Source: Saccharothrix longispora (GTDB lineage: Bacteria; Actinomycetota; Actinomycetes; Mycobacteriales; Pseudonocardiaceae). Taken from it: a stretch of DNA of 64,000 nt. The notes under the pieces are model-generated. The model did not search any database and was not told where the DNA came from. It saw only the letters and a program-made list of their open reading frames with translations. The translations under genes and the position numbers were made by a program. The stretch covers positions 186,001 through 250,000 of the forward strand of contig NZ_NSDM01000001.1 of the NCBI RefSeq assembly GCF_030852425.1, read 5' to 3'. This document shows positions 42,851-52,079 of this stretch, in pieces; position 1 is the stretch's first letter; every line of letters starts with the position of its first letter.

Positions 42851-43266
42851 GACACGAGCCGGTGCAGCGCGGCGAGGCCGTCGAGCAGCGCCTCGGGGCG
42901 GGGTGGGCAGCCGGGCACGGCGACGTGCACGGGCAGCACCTGGTCGATGCCCTTGGTGACGCTGTAGGAGTCCCAGTACGGGCCGCCGGTGTTGCTGCAC
43001 GCGCCGACCGAGAGGACGTACTTCGGCTCGGGCATCTCGTCGTAGGTCGCGACGACCGCGGGCAGCATCACGTCGGTGACCGTGCCGGAGACGACGAGCA
43101 CGTGCGCCTCGCCCGCCGCGTGCACCGGGTCGACGCCGAGCGCTTCGAGGTGCTCCGGGCGGTGGCCCTCCAGGGCGGCCATGACCTCGACGCCGCAGCA
43201 CGCGAGGCCGAGGTCGAGCACGGTGACCCGGTAGGTCGTGCCCCAGTCCAAGGTGGAAACCGTCAC
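42847..43266 (-). CDS. NuoB-like 20-kDa subunit (orphan module)
   Basis: 139 aa, start GTG 43266. All four N2-cluster cysteines are present: GLACCGVEVM (two adjacent Cys), VGACSNTGGPYWDSY and VPGCPPRPEALL; also SGTVTDVMLP. Shorter than typical NuoB at the N-terminus. First gene of the B-C-I unit. No nuoA or nuoD partner is adjacent, so the complex it joins is unclear. Confidence 0.88.
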   Translation of the reverse strand: MTVSTLDWGTTYRVTVLDLGLACCGVEVMAALEGHRPEHLEALGVDPVHAAGEAHVLVVSGTVTDVMLPAVVATYDEMPEPKYVLSVGACSNTGGPYWDSYSVTKGIDQVLPVHVAVPGCPPRPEALLDGLAALHRLVS

Positions 43267-43286
43267 GGTCCATGAGGTTAATACGT

Positions 43287-43320
43287 GGGGGCCCGCCGGG
43301 CTGCCGCCCGGCGGGCCCCC
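43287..43320. terminator. Strong hairpin between the divergent nuoB-like and LysR genes
   Basis: Perfect 14-bp stem (43287-43300 with 43307-43320), 6-nt loop, only 21 bp ahead of the nuoB-like GTG. No U-tail. It sits in the would-be 5' leader of the minus-strand operon, so it could be a leader control element rather than an end-of-gene terminator. Confidence 0.55.
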
Positions 43321-43506
43321 AACCCCCCAATACCCCCTGATTGCTCCCACGTGAACAAGCACCTGGTTGCGGCAGAAGTCTCTTACGGATCGCGCATAGC
43401 TGTCCAGGGATAAGACCAAGATCTTCGGATAATTTCAACACGAACTGCGGCCAAGTTCAGTACAACTAATCGGTAGAACACCCCGACCCGACCCGAGAGG
43501 CCCTGC

Positions 43507-44544
43507 ATGTCGACCTCGGCCAAACTGCTCCTGCCCGCCGGCACCCGGCTCAGCAGACTCCTGCACACCTCGCCGCTGCTGCTCGACACCACGTTGGACC
43601 AGCTCAGGACCTTGATCGCGGTGTACGAGACGAAGTCCGCCCTGCGCGCGGCCCGGGTGCTCGGCCGGGAGCAGTCCAGCGTGCAGAAGCAGGTGGACAC
43701 GCTCAACCGCAACTTCAAGTCGCTGTGCGGCGAGCCGCTGGTCGTCAAGCAGGGCCGCGGAAAAGACGTGCTGATCACACCCACCGGCGAGGCGCTGGTG
43801 GAATTGGCGCGGACCACGTTGACCGAGTGGCTCGATTCGATTCACGATTGCCGCCGCAAGCTGGGCACGACGCTGACCGTCGGCACGACCCGGTTCATGC
43901 TCGACCCGCTGGCCAAGGCGTGGCACCACGTGGCCGACGACTTCCGCCGGCGGGACGTCGAGCTGAAGGTCGTGCACATCCGCACGAAGGACATCTGGAC
44001 GTCGCTGGAGTCCAAGGAGGTCGACATCGTGTGCGGGAGCGTGGTGACCCCCGCGGGCCGGCGGGGCGGGTTCGACGAGTTCGACGTCATCGAGTGGCGC
44101 AGGGGCGGGTTGGCGCTGCTCACGAACCTGCCGGAGCACCGGTTGCCGGATCGCGTCGGCACCGGGGAGTTGCCGAAGCTGCCGCTGGTCGTGCCCGGTG
44201 ACGGCCTGATCGCGGAATTCCTGCGAGGCTGGTTCGGACCGGACTACCGGAACGAATTGGACATAGCGGCGGAAATCGACGAAATCCAGTACGGCATGTC
44301 GTTGCTGCGCTCGGGCCTCGTCGAGGGCTGCATGATCGTCACCTCGGGCCTCGGCGTGGTCGCCGCGAACGGCGACCTGCGCGAGGGGGCGGGGCTGCGC
44401 GTGGTCGAGCTGAAGAACGACCGGAAGCCGCAGCTGGAACGCCTGGTCGGGGTCTTCGCCCGCAAGGAGGAGCGGGCGAAGTTCCCGTCCGACCACCCGT
44501 TGAACCTGCTGTGGGCGGCGTTCCAGCGCGAGGTGGCCGACTAG
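43507..44544 (+). CDS. LysR family transcriptional regulator
   Basis: 345 aa. N-terminal winged helix ~residues 28-95 (LRTLIAVYETKSALRAARVL, SSVQKQVDTLNRNF, LVVKQGRGKDVLITPTGEA) and a substrate-binding domain (LTVGTTRFMLDPLAKAWHHV onward). Divergent from the nuoB-C-I-like unit with 240 bp between, so that unit is its likely target. ATG with GAGAGG upstream. The intergenic DNA near 43,370-43,460 is A/T-rich, fitting a LysR binding region. Confidence 0.88.
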   Translation: MSTSAKLLLPAGTRLSRLLHTSPLLLDTTLDQLRTLIAVYETKSALRAARVLGREQSSVQKQVDTLNRNFKSLCGEPLVVKQGRGKDVLITPTGEALVELARTTLTEWLDSIHDCRRKLGTTLTVGTTRFMLDPLAKAWHHVADDFRRRDVELKVVHIRTKDIWTSLESKEVDIVCGSVVTPAGRRGGFDEFDVIEWRRGGLALLTNLPEHRLPDRVGTGELPKLPLVVPGDGLIAEFLRGWFGPDYRNELDIAAEIDEIQYGMSLLRSGLVEGCMIVTSGLGVVAANGDLREGAGLRVVELKNDRKPQLERLVGVFARKEERAKFPSDHPLNLLWAAFQREVAD

Positions 44545-44594
44545 CGGACCGCCGCGTCGACGTGCCCGGCGGGGGGCCGCCCGCGGCGGCGGGC

Positions 44595-44750
44595 TCAGCC
44601 GGCCTGCGGTGCGGCCCGGCGGCGCTTCGCCTGCCTGGCCAACCACTCGAGCCCGGAGAGCCGCTCGGGCACCTCCGACGTGCGCCGACGCGCGGGCTCC
44701 TCCTCGTGCTGCGGTTGGGGCGACGGGCGCTGGGCGTCGAGTTCGTTCAT
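44595..44750 (-). CDS. Small hypothetical protein (51 aa)
   Basis: ATG 44750 with GGGAG ahead. MNELDAQRPSPQPQHEEEPA, then RRRTSEVPERLSGLEWLARQ and a basic tail. No recognised domain. Lies convergent to the LysR gene and 74 bp downstream of the AraC gene, on the same strand as the latter. Good ribosome-binding site, otherwise weak evidence. Confidence 0.5.
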   Translation of the reverse strand: MNELDAQRPSPQPQHEEEPARRRTSEVPERLSGLEWLARQAKRRRAAPQAG

Positions 44751-44824
44751 GGCGCGCTCCCTACCTTCGTCGACAGCGGGTGCCGTCGATCGGAACACCG
44801 CCGGGGGGTTGCGCGCCAGGGTGC

Positions 44825-45658
44825 TCAGCCCTCCGGGTGACGTTCGGCGGGACCGCGGTTCCCGGTGGTGTGGGCGACTCCGGCGGGGGCGCCGTAGCGC
44901 GCCGCGTAGTGGGTCGGGGTCTCGCCGAACATCGCGGTGAAGTCGCGGACGAAGTGGGGTTGGTCGGCGTAGCCGAGGTCCGCCGCCAGGGCCGCCCAGT
45001 CGATGCGCCCGCCCGCGGCCATGCGCTGGGTGACCTCGTGCAGGCGGTAGCGGCGGATCACCCACTTGGGTGTCACTCCGACGTGGTCCGCGAAGAGGCG
45101 CTGGAGGCTGCGGGCGGTGGTGCCGAGGTCGGCCGCCAGGACGTCGACGCGGGTGATGCGCGGGCTCGCGGCGATCAGGTCGACGACGTCGACCGCGTCG
45201 CGCGCCCTCGGGTCCGGTTCGGGCAGGGCGCGGCGCAGGGCGTCCTCGACACCCGGCACGTCGGGCTCCGCCGGCAGGTCGCGGAAGACCTCGGCCGCCG
45301 GGATCGTGCGGTCGGTGATCGACTGGACCGGGGCCCCGAGGAACGGCCGGAAGGCGCCGGGGCGGAACGCGACGCCGAACGTGCGGCCCGTGCCGTCGAG
45401 GTCCTTGAACACGTGGCCGCCGCACACCCCGTGCACCTCGGCGCGGCCCGCGTGGAAGCTGAGCTGGACGTTCGGGTAGGGCACGACCAGCTGCCGGTAC
45501 GGCCGGTCGTAGGACCACTCGACGACCCAGTAGCGGGCGACGTGCGGAGCCAGGTCGGGCGAGGGCGCGTGGAACTCGTGGGTCTGGTGGTCCCGCCACG
45601 CCAGCTCGCGCTCGTCCCGTCGGTTCACGTCCCGCACCGGCCCCGCCCCACTCCCCAC
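44825..45658 (-). CDS. AraC family transcriptional regulator
   Basis: 277 aa, GTG start at 45658. N-terminal cupin-like sensor part (YWVVEWSYDRPYRQLVVPYP, FGVAFRPGAFRPFLG; DUF6597-like) and C-terminal double helix-turn-helix (VDVLAADLGTTARSLQRLFA, then HFVRDFTAMFGETPTHYAAR). Divergent from the TIGR03086-type gene 56 bp away, which it may control. Confidence 0.87.
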   Translation of the reverse strand: MGSGAGPVRDVNRRDERELAWRDHQTHEFHAPSPDLAPHVARYWVVEWSYDRPYRQLVVPYPNVQLSFHAGRAEVHGVCGGHVFKDLDGTGRTFGVAFRPGAFRPFLGAPVQSITDRTIPAAEVFRDLPAEPDVPGVEDALRRALPEPDPRARDAVDVVDLIAASPRITRVDVLAADLGTTARSLQRLFADHVGVTPKWVIRRYRLHEVTQRMAAGGRIDWAALAADLGYADQPHFVRDFTAMFGETPTHYAARYGAPAGVAHTTGNRGPAERHPEG

Positions 45659-45714
45659 GAAGGCATGTCGCCTTTCTTCAAGACACCCGCCTTCGATCTT
45701 CCTAGGGTGGCGGC

Positions 45715-46275
45715 ATGTCCCGTGAGCAGTTGATCAGCCGAGCCGTGGCGACCACCGTGGAGGTCGTGGACGGCATCGAGCCCGACCAGCTCGGCGCGCC
45801 GACCCCGTGCACCGAGTTCGACGTCCGCGCCCTGGTGAAGCACCTGATGCACTGGGCCCCGGTCCTGGAGGGGGCGGGCCGCAAGGAGCAGGTGGCCCCG
45901 CCGGCCGAGTCCGACACCGCGACCACCGACGACTGGGCGGCCGAGCTGACCGCCCAGCTGCGCGCCACCGCCGCGGCGTGGAGCACGCCGGAGTCGTGGG
46001 AGGGCGCCACGTACATGGGCGGCCCGAACACGATGCCCGCGGAGGTCGTCGGCGGCATCACGCTCGGCGAGCTGGTCGTCCACACCTGGGACCTGGCGCA
46101 GGCGACCGGCCAGACCCCGACGTGGGACGACGAGGTGCTGGAGCACGTCCACCGCCGCCTGGTCCCGACCGTCGAGATGGGGCGCGGCATGGGCATCTAC
46201 GGTCCCGAGGTCCCGGTGCCCGACGACGCCCCGCTGCTGCACCGCATCCTCGGGCTCACCGGCCGCAAGCCCTGA
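45715..46275 (+). CDS. TIGR03086 / maleylpyruvate-isomerase-like DinB-fold protein
   Basis: 186 aa. Four-helix DinB/MDMPI fold pattern: LGAPTPCTEFDVRALVKHLM (metal-binding His), GGITLGELVVHTWDLAQATG (second His). Such mycothiol-dependent enzymes are common in actinobacteria; the reaction here is unknown. Divergent from the AraC regulator. Confidence 0.85.
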   Translation: MSREQLISRAVATTVEVVDGIEPDQLGAPTPCTEFDVRALVKHLMHWAPVLEGAGRKEQVAPPAESDTATTDDWAAELTAQLRATAAAWSTPESWEGATYMGGPNTMPAEVVGGITLGELVVHTWDLAQATGQTPTWDDEVLEHVHRRLVPTVEMGRGMGIYGPEVPVPDDAPLLHRILGLTGRKP

Positions 46276-46298
46276 TCACGAGCCGCCCCGGTCACGCT

Positions 46299-46335
46299 GC
46301 GGCCCCGGAGACCTCCGCGGAGGTTCCGGGGCCGC
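46299..46335. terminator. Bidirectional terminator (46.3 kb)
   Basis: GCGGCCCCGG (46299-46308) pairs with CCGGGGCCGC (46326-46335), enclosing a palindromic ACCTCCG/CGGAGGT. Lies between the convergent TIGR03086-like and DUF2188 genes. Confidence 0.8.
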
Positions 46336-46348
46336 CGACGCGGTCCGC

Positions 46349-46579
46349 TCAGCCGGCGGGCGGGTTCGGGTCGCGCTCGCGGGGGTAGGTGTTCTTCTCC
46401 CCGATCGTGCCGTCCTGCTTCTTGATGACGTGCTCGACGCCGCGCTCCTGCGCCATGCGGCGCCCCTCGGCCTGCGCCTCGGCCTTCGTGTCAGCCGTGC
46501 TGGAAGCCCGCTCGCCGCCCTCGATCTTGTTCTTCCACCGGCCGTCCTCGTAGTACGTCTCCACGTCGCCCTTGGCCAC
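46349..46579 (-). CDS. DUF2188 domain protein
   Basis: 76 aa; start GTG 46579 (MAKGDVETYYEDGRWKNKIE) with GAGGAGG 9 nt upstream. The longer frame start has no such site. The pattern EGGERASSTADTKAEAQAEG, then RRMAQERGVEHVIKKQDGTI and GEKNTYPRERDP is characteristic of DUF2188, often stress-linked. Function unknown. Confidence 0.88.
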   Translation of the reverse strand: MAKGDVETYYEDGRWKNKIEGGERASSTADTKAEAQAEGRRMAQERGVEHVIKKQDGTIGEKNTYPRERDPNPPAG

Positions 46580-46736
46580 GCTCAGCACCTCCTCAAGGTT
46601 CACTCGATGGGGTGGTCATTTCGAGAGGTGCCTACACATCGCGCTTGCGGACGTGCGCACGTGGGAGCACGAGCGCTCCGCTGGACCGCTCGTGCGAACC
46701 ACCGGAGCGTCGCCTGCCGACGAGGTCGGAACGGGA

Positions 46737-47615
46737 TCAGTCCCGGAGTTCCATCGTGCAGCACTTCGGACCGCCGCCCGACTTGCGCAGCTCCGAGATG
46801 TCCACGAAGTGCGGCTCGAAGCCGCGCCGGGCGATCTGGTCGGCCAGGTGGGTCGCCTCCACCGGCAGGACGACGTTGCGGCCGTCCGAGACCGCGTTGA
46901 GGCCCAGGCACGCCGCGTCGGCCCCGGTCGCGATGACGGCGTCCGGGAACAGGCGGCGGAGGACCTGCCGGGTGCCGGGCGAGAAGGCGTCCGGGTAGTA
47001 GGCGACCAGGTCGTCCGCGAGGACGAACAGGGCCACGTCCAGGTGGTAGTAGCGCGGGTCCGTCAACCGGAGGGAGACGACCGGCACGCCGAGGACCTCC
47101 TGGGCCTCGGAGTGGGCCAGGGGGTCGGTGCGGAAGCCCGTGCCCGCCAGCAGGTACCTGCCCGTCCACGCGAAGTCGCCCTCGGCCTCGTTGGTGCGCT
47201 CGGGCATGACGACGGACCGGTAGCCGTTGGCCAGGAACCAGCGGCGGAAGTGGTCGGCTTCCGCGGCTCGCTGGGGTGCCCGGAAGCGGGAGCCCAGGAC
47301 CCGGCCGTCGACGACGGTGCCCGAGTTGGCCGCGAACACCATGTCGGGCAGGCCGGGGACCGGCTCGATGGTCTCCACCCGGTGCCCCAGGCGCTCGTAG
47401 GTCTCCTTCAGGGCGGTCCACTGCTCCACCGCCAACGCCGTGCTGATGGGCCGCGTCGGGTCCATCCACGGGTTGATCGAGTACTCCACGGTGAAGTGCT
47501 CGGGCGGGCACATCAGGTACCGGCGGGTGGTCGGCACGCGCACCGGCGCGGCCGGCGTCGCCACGTCCAGCACGATCGGCTCATCGCCGGGGCCCACGAG
47601 GGAAACCGAGGTCAT
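46737..47615 (-). CDS. Dimethylargininase-family amidinohydrolase
   Basis: 292 aa; start MTSVSLVGPGDEPIVLDV at ATG 47615. Guanidino-group-modifying (GME) fold: YLMCPPEHFTVEYSINPWMD, DMVFAANSGTV, EGDFAWTGRYLLAGTGFRTD, and terminal catalytic Cys in GGGPKCCTMELRD. Hydrolyses arginine-type guanidines in the family. Divergent from an Lrp regulator, the same pairing as mycobacterial Rv2323c-Rv2324, suggesting arginine catabolism under Lrp control. Confidence 0.88.
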   Translation of the reverse strand: MTSVSLVGPGDEPIVLDVATPAAPVRVPTTRRYLMCPPEHFTVEYSINPWMDPTRPISTALAVEQWTALKETYERLGHRVETIEPVPGLPDMVFAANSGTVVDGRVLGSRFRAPQRAAEADHFRRWFLANGYRSVVMPERTNEAEGDFAWTGRYLLAGTGFRTDPLAHSEAQEVLGVPVVSLRLTDPRYYHLDVALFVLADDLVAYYPDAFSPGTRQVLRRLFPDAVIATGADAACLGLNAVSDGRNVVLPVEATHLADQIARRGFEPHFVDISELRKSGGGPKCCTMELRD

Positions 47616-47681
47616 GGATCGAAATGTAGAGCGCCCTCCGACCATCGAACAACGCCGCGACATTGCGTCTTCCAGGGCAGA

Positions 47682-48131
47682 ATGTTGCGTGTGGACTCGA
47701 TCGACCAGCGAATCATTTCGTGCCTCATGGCCAACGCCCGCTCCAGCTACGCCGACATCGGCAAGGAGGTGGGCCTGTCGGCCCCCGCGGTGAAGCGGCG
47801 GGTGGACAAGCTGCTGGACACGGGCGTGCTGCGCGGCTTCACGGCGGTCGTCGACCCCGAGCAGCTCGGGTGGGGCACGGAGGCGTTCGTCGAGGTGCAC
47901 TGCCGCGGCAACGTGGCGCCGCACGACATCCAGCAGCGGCTCGAACCGATGGCCGAGGTGCTGGCCGCCTACACGGTGTCCGGCGCGGCGGACGCGATCG
48001 TGCACCTGCGCGCGGCGAACATCCACCACCTGGAGACGGCGCTGGAGCGGCTGCGCGCCGTCGAGATCATCGACCGGACCGTGTCGACGGTCGTGCTGTC
48101 CCGCCTCCTCGACCGGCCACCCGCCCCTTGA
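47682..48131 (+). CDS. Lrp/AsnC family transcriptional regulator
   Basis: 149 aa; ATG 47682 (MLRVDSIDQRIISCLMANAR) or GTG 47691. N-terminal helix-turn-helix (SSYADIGKEVGLSAPAVKRR), C-terminal RAM domain (VEVHCRGNVAPHDIQQRLEP, VSGAADAIVHLRA). Divergent from the dimethylargininase-family gene with 66 bp between; probably controls it with an amino-acid effector. Confidence 0.92.
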   Translation: MLRVDSIDQRIISCLMANARSSYADIGKEVGLSAPAVKRRVDKLLDTGVLRGFTAVVDPEQLGWGTEAFVEVHCRGNVAPHDIQQRLEPMAEVLAAYTVSGAADAIVHLRAANIHHLETALERLRAVEIIDRTVSTVVLSRLLDRPPAP

Positions 48132-48155
48132 GGCCCGGCCCCTAGAGTCGGCGGC

Positions 48156-48914
48156 ATGGCCGAAGTCCTCCTGGAACGCGCCGACCGCGTGGCGATCGTC
48201 ACCGTGCACGACCCCGACCGCCGCAACGCGCTCACGCTCGACCTGTCCGACCAGCTCGTCCGGGCGATCGAGGACTGCGAGCGGGACGACGGCGTGCACG
48301 CCGTGGTCGTCACCGGCGCTCCCCCGGCGTTCTGCGCCGGCGCGGACCTGACGGCGCTCGGCGAAGCCCGCGAGGAGGGCCTGCGCCGCATCTACGCGGG
48401 CTTCCTCGCCGTGGCGGGCTGCGCGCTGCCCACGATCGCGGCCGTCGGCGGTGCGGCGGTCGGCGCGGGACTCAACCTGGCGCTGGCCTGCGACGTGCGC
48501 CTGGTCGGCGCGCGCGCCAGGTTCGACGCGCGGTTCCTGCAACTGGGCATCCACCCGGGCGGCGGCATGACGTGGATGCTGCAACGGCTCGTCGGCCCGC
48601 AGACGGCGACCGCGATGACCCTCTTCGGCCAGGTCCTGGACGCGGACGCCGCGGTCGCGCGGGGTCTGGCGTGGGACCGGGCGGACGGGGGTCACGACGA
48701 GCTGGTCGCGTCGGCGGTCGAACTGGCCCGTGCGGCGGCCGACGCGCCGCGCGGGTTGGTCAGGACCATCAAGTCCTCCATGCGGACGACCGCCGTGCTG
48801 GACGAGCACGCGCAGGCCGTTGACACGGAGCTGACACCGCAGGCCGCCTCCATCGGGACCCCGGAGTTCCAGGCGAGACTGGCCGCGATGAGGGCCAGGA
48901 TCAGCGGGCACTGA
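48156..48914 (+). CDS. Enoyl-CoA hydratase/isomerase family protein
   Basis: 252 aa crotonase fold. [19 protein letters not shown], oxyanion region [13 protein letters not shown], then [20 protein letters not shown]. The usual first catalytic Glu region and PEVGLGL-type segment are replaced by [15 protein letters not shown], so catalytic details are unclear. 24 bp after the Lrp gene; maybe co-transcribed. Confidence 0.9.
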   Translation: MAEVLLERADRVAIVTVHDPDRRNALTLDLSDQLVRAIEDCERDDGVHAVVVTGAPPAFCAGADLTALGEAREEGLRRIYAGFLAVAGCALPTIAAVGGAAVGAGLNLALACDVRLVGARARFDARFLQLGIHPGGGMTWMLQRLVGPQTATAMTLFGQVLDADAAVARGLAWDRADGGHDELVASAVELARAAADAPRGLVRTIKSSMRTTAVLDEHAQAVDTELTPQAASIGTPEFQARLAAMRARISGH

Positions 48915-49129
48915 CCCCACGCAGCGCGTATCAGTAGCTGCTAATTGGAGTAACACGTACCTCTGGACACCCTCCCGGTTGCTCAACCGCCCATGTGCGG
49001 CACGTGGTGAGACCGATCGTCCCGCACCGTGGTACGGCTGCAACCGGCCCGTCAGCGGCGACGGCTACCCTCGATGAGGGGGAGGGGCACCAGCCCCTAG
49101 CGGTGTGAGGAAAGGGATCGGCCCAGGAC

Positions 49130-51010
49130 ATGACTACCGACGTTGGTAACGGCGCCGCGCCAGGTGGTGCGGAGGTCCGCAAGCTCGACCGCGTGGTGAT
49201 CCGGTTCGCCGGCGACTCCGGCGACGGCATGCAGCTGACGGGTGACCGGTTCACCTCCGAGGCCGCCGCGTTCGGCAACGACCTCGCCACCCTGCCCAAC
49301 TTCCCGGCCGAGATCCGGGCGCCACAGGGCACCCTGCCCGGCGTGTCCAGCTTCCAGCTGCACTTCGCCGACTACGACATCCTCACCCCCGGCGACCGCC
49401 CCGACGTGCTCGTGGCGATGAACCCGGCGGCGCTCAAGGCGAACATCGACGACCTGCCCAAGGGCGGCACGCTGATCGTCAACACCGACGAGTTCTCCAA
49501 GCGCAACCTGGTGAAGGTCGGCTACGCCGCCAACCCGCTGGAAGACGGTTCGCTGGAGGCCTACCAGGTGCACAAGGTGGCCATGGCCACCCTGACCATC
49601 GGCGCCCTGGAGGAGACCGGCCTGGGCAAGAAGGACGCGGAGCGGGCGAAGAACATGTTCGCCCTGGGCCTGCTGTCCTGGATGTACCACCGGCCGACCG
49701 AGGGCACCGAGCGCTTCCTGCGCGAGAAGTTCGCCAAGAAGCCCGACATCGCCGAGGCCAACGTGCTGGCGTTCCGGGCGGGCTGGAACTACGGCGAGAC
49801 CACCGAGTCGTTCGCGGTCACGTTCGAGGTGGCGCCGGCCAAGCTGGACGAGGGCACGTACCGGCAGATCACCGGCAACACCGCGCTCGCCTACGGCATC
49901 GTCGCCGCGGGTCAGCGGTCCGGCCTGCCCGTGGTGCTGGGCACGTACCCGATCACGCCCGCCTCGGACATCCTGCACGAGCTGTCCCGGCACAAGCAGT
50001 TCGGCATCACCACGCTCCAGGCCGAGGACGAGATCGCCGGCATCGGCGCGGCGCTCGGCGCCTCGTACGGCGGCGCGCTCGGCGTGACCAGCACGTCCGG
50101 TCCCGGCATCGCGCTCAAGTCCGAGACCATCGGCCTGGCCGTGATGACCGAGCTGCCCCTGATCGTCATCGACGTGCAGCGCGGCGGCCCGTCCACCGGC
50201 CTGCCGACCAAGACGGAGCAGGCCGACCTGCTCCAGGCGATGTTCGGCCGCAACGGCGAGTCGCCGGTGCCGGTCGTGGCGCCGCAGTCGCCCGCGGACT
50301 GCTTCGACGCCGCCCTGGAGGCCGCGCGGATCGCGCTGGTCTACCGGACGCCGGTGCTGCTGCTGTCCGACGGTGCCATCGCCAACGGCTCCGAGCCGTG
50401 GCTGATCCCGGACGTCGACGAGCTGCCCGACCTGACCGTGGCGTTCGCCACGGAGCCCAACGGCCCGGACGGCGAGTTCTGGCCGTACCTGCGCGACCCG
50501 GAGACGCTGGCCCGCCCGTGGGCGGTGCCCGGCACGCCGGGGCTCCAGCACCGGATCGGCGGGCTGGAGAAGGCCGACGGCACCGGCAACATCTCCTACG
50601 ACCCGGTCAACCACGACCACATGGTGCGGCTGCGGCAGCGCAAGGTCGACGGCGTCGAGGTGCCGGACGTCCTGGTCGACGACCCGTCGGGCGAGGCGAA
50701 GGTGCTCGTCGTCGGCTGGGGTTCGACCTACGGCCCGATCGGCGCGGCGGCGCGGCGGGTGCGCAAGCTCGGCATGCCCGTGGCGCACGCGCACCTGCGG
50801 CACCTCAACCCGTTCCCGAAGAACCTGGGCGAGGTCCTGGCCCGGTACGAGAAGGTCGTCGTGCCGGAGATGAACCTGGGCCAGCTGGCGCTGCTGCTGC
50901 GCGCCAGGTACCTGGTCGACGCCATCAGCTACACCAAGGTCCAGGGCCTGCCGTTCAAGGCGGAGGAGCTCCAGGACGTGCTCGCCGACGTGATCAAGGG
51001 AGTGTCGTAA
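49130..51010 (+). CDS. korA: 2-oxoglutarate:ferredoxin oxidoreductase alpha subunit (gamma-alpha fusion)
   Basis: 626 aa. The N-terminal gamma-type domain (VIRFAGDSGDGMQLTGDRFT) is fused to the alpha domain (GTYPITPASDILHELSRHKQ, QAEDEIAGIGAALGASYGGA, TSGPGIALKSETIGLAVMTE). With KorB converts 2-oxoglutarate plus CoA to succinyl-CoA, reducing ferredoxin; used by many actinobacteria in place of 2-oxoglutarate dehydrogenase steps. korB follows directly. Confidence 0.94.
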   Translation: MTTDVGNGAAPGGAEVRKLDRVVIRFAGDSGDGMQLTGDRFTSEAAAFGNDLATLPNFPAEIRAPQGTLPGVSSFQLHFADYDILTPGDRPDVLVAMNPAALKANIDDLPKGGTLIVNTDEFSKRNLVKVGYAANPLEDGSLEAYQVHKVAMATLTIGALEETGLGKKDAERAKNMFALGLLSWMYHRPTEGTERFLREKFAKKPDIAEANVLAFRAGWNYGETTESFAVTFEVAPAKLDEGTYRQITGNTALAYGIVAAGQRSGLPVVLGTYPITPASDILHELSRHKQFGITTLQAEDEIAGIGAALGASYGGALGVTSTSGPGIALKSETIGLAVMTELPLIVIDVQRGGPSTGLPTKTEQADLLQAMFGRNGESPVPVVAPQSPADCFDAALEAARIALVYRTPVLLLSDGAIANGSEPWLIPDVDELPDLTVAFATEPNGPDGEFWPYLRDPETLARPWAVPGTPGLQHRIGGLEKADGTGNISYDPVNHDHMVRLRQRKVDGVEVPDVLVDDPSGEAKVLVVGWGSTYGPIGAAARRVRKLGMPVAHAHLRHLNPFPKNLGEVLARYEKVVVPEMNLGQLALLLRARYLVDAISYTKVQGLPFKAEELQDVLADVIKGVS

Positions 51011-52066
51011 ATGACTGCGACGGATCTGGGCCTCCCCGGGCTGGGCGGCCTCGCGGGCGTGCCCACCTCCGACCAACCGCAGAAGGCCAAGGAGTACAAG
51101 TCGGACCAGGAGGTCCGCTGGTGCCCCGGCTGCGGCGACTACGTGGTGCTCAACGCCGTGCAGTCCTTCCTGCCCACGCTGGGCCTCAAGCGCGAGAACA
51201 TCGTGTTCGTGTCCGGGATCGGCTGCTCGTCGCGGTTCCCGTACTACATGAACACCTACGGCATGCACTCCATCCACGGGCGCGCGCCGGCCATCGCGAC
51301 CGGTCTCGCGGTGGCGCGGCCGGACCTGTCGGTGTGGGTGGTGACCGGTGACGGCGACGCGCTGTCCATCGGCGGCAACCACCTGATCCACACCCTGCGC
51401 CGCAACGTGAACCTCAAGATCCTGCTGTTCAACAACCGGATCTACGGCCTGACCAAGGGCCAGTACTCGCCGACCTCCGAGGCCGGCAAGGTCACCAAGT
51501 CGACGCCGCTCGGGTCGCTGGACCACCCGTTCAACCCGGTGTCGCTGGCGCTGGGCGCGGAGGCCACGTTCGTCGGCCGCGCGGTCGACTCCGACCGGGT
51601 CGGGCTGACCGAGGTGCTGCGGCAGGCCGCCGAGCACCGCGGGTCGGCCCTGGTGGAGATCTACCAGAACTGCCCGATCTTCAACGACGGCGCGTTCGAC
51701 GTGCTCAAGGACGCCGACGAGGCGTCCCGGCGGATCATCGACGTCGTCGACGGGCAGCCGATCACCTTCGGCAACGGCGAGTTCGCCGTGGTCCGCGAGG
51801 GCTTCGGGCTGGCCGTGGCCAAGACCTCCGAGGTGGCCCCCGAGGAGGTCGTGGTGCACGACGCGAGCGACCTGAACCTGGCGTTCGCGCTGTCCCGGCT
51901 GTCGACCCAGGACCTGCGGCACACCGTGACCGGCGTGTTCCGCAAGACGTCCCGCCCCACGTACGACGACGGGGCCCGCGAGCAGGTCGAGCAGGCCAAG
52001 GCCGCACAGGAGGCGGACCTGGCCGCGCTGCTGCGCGGCAAGGACACCTGGACCGTGCTGAGCTGA
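51011..52066 (+). CDS. korB: 2-oxoglutarate:ferredoxin oxidoreductase beta subunit
   Basis: 351 aa, ATG abutting the korA stop. Thiamine-diphosphate/4Fe-4S subunit: VRWCPGCGDYVVLNAV, GIGCSSRFPYYMNTYG, VTGDGDALSIGGNHLIHT (ThDP-binding GDGD), NNRIYGLTKGQYSPTSE. Two-gene operon with korA, closed by a terminator. Confidence 0.95.
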   Translation: MTATDLGLPGLGGLAGVPTSDQPQKAKEYKSDQEVRWCPGCGDYVVLNAVQSFLPTLGLKRENIVFVSGIGCSSRFPYYMNTYGMHSIHGRAPAIATGLAVARPDLSVWVVTGDGDALSIGGNHLIHTLRRNVNLKILLFNNRIYGLTKGQYSPTSEAGKVTKSTPLGSLDHPFNPVSLALGAEATFVGRAVDSDRVGLTEVLRQAAEHRGSALVEIYQNCPIFNDGAFDVLKDADEASRRIIDVVDGQPITFGNGEFAVVREGFGLAVAKTSEVAPEEVVVHDASDLNLAFALSRLSTQDLRHTVTGVFRKTSRPTYDDGAREQVEQAKAAQEADLAALLRGKDTWTVLS

Positions 52067-52079
52067 CCGCCCGGACGGA

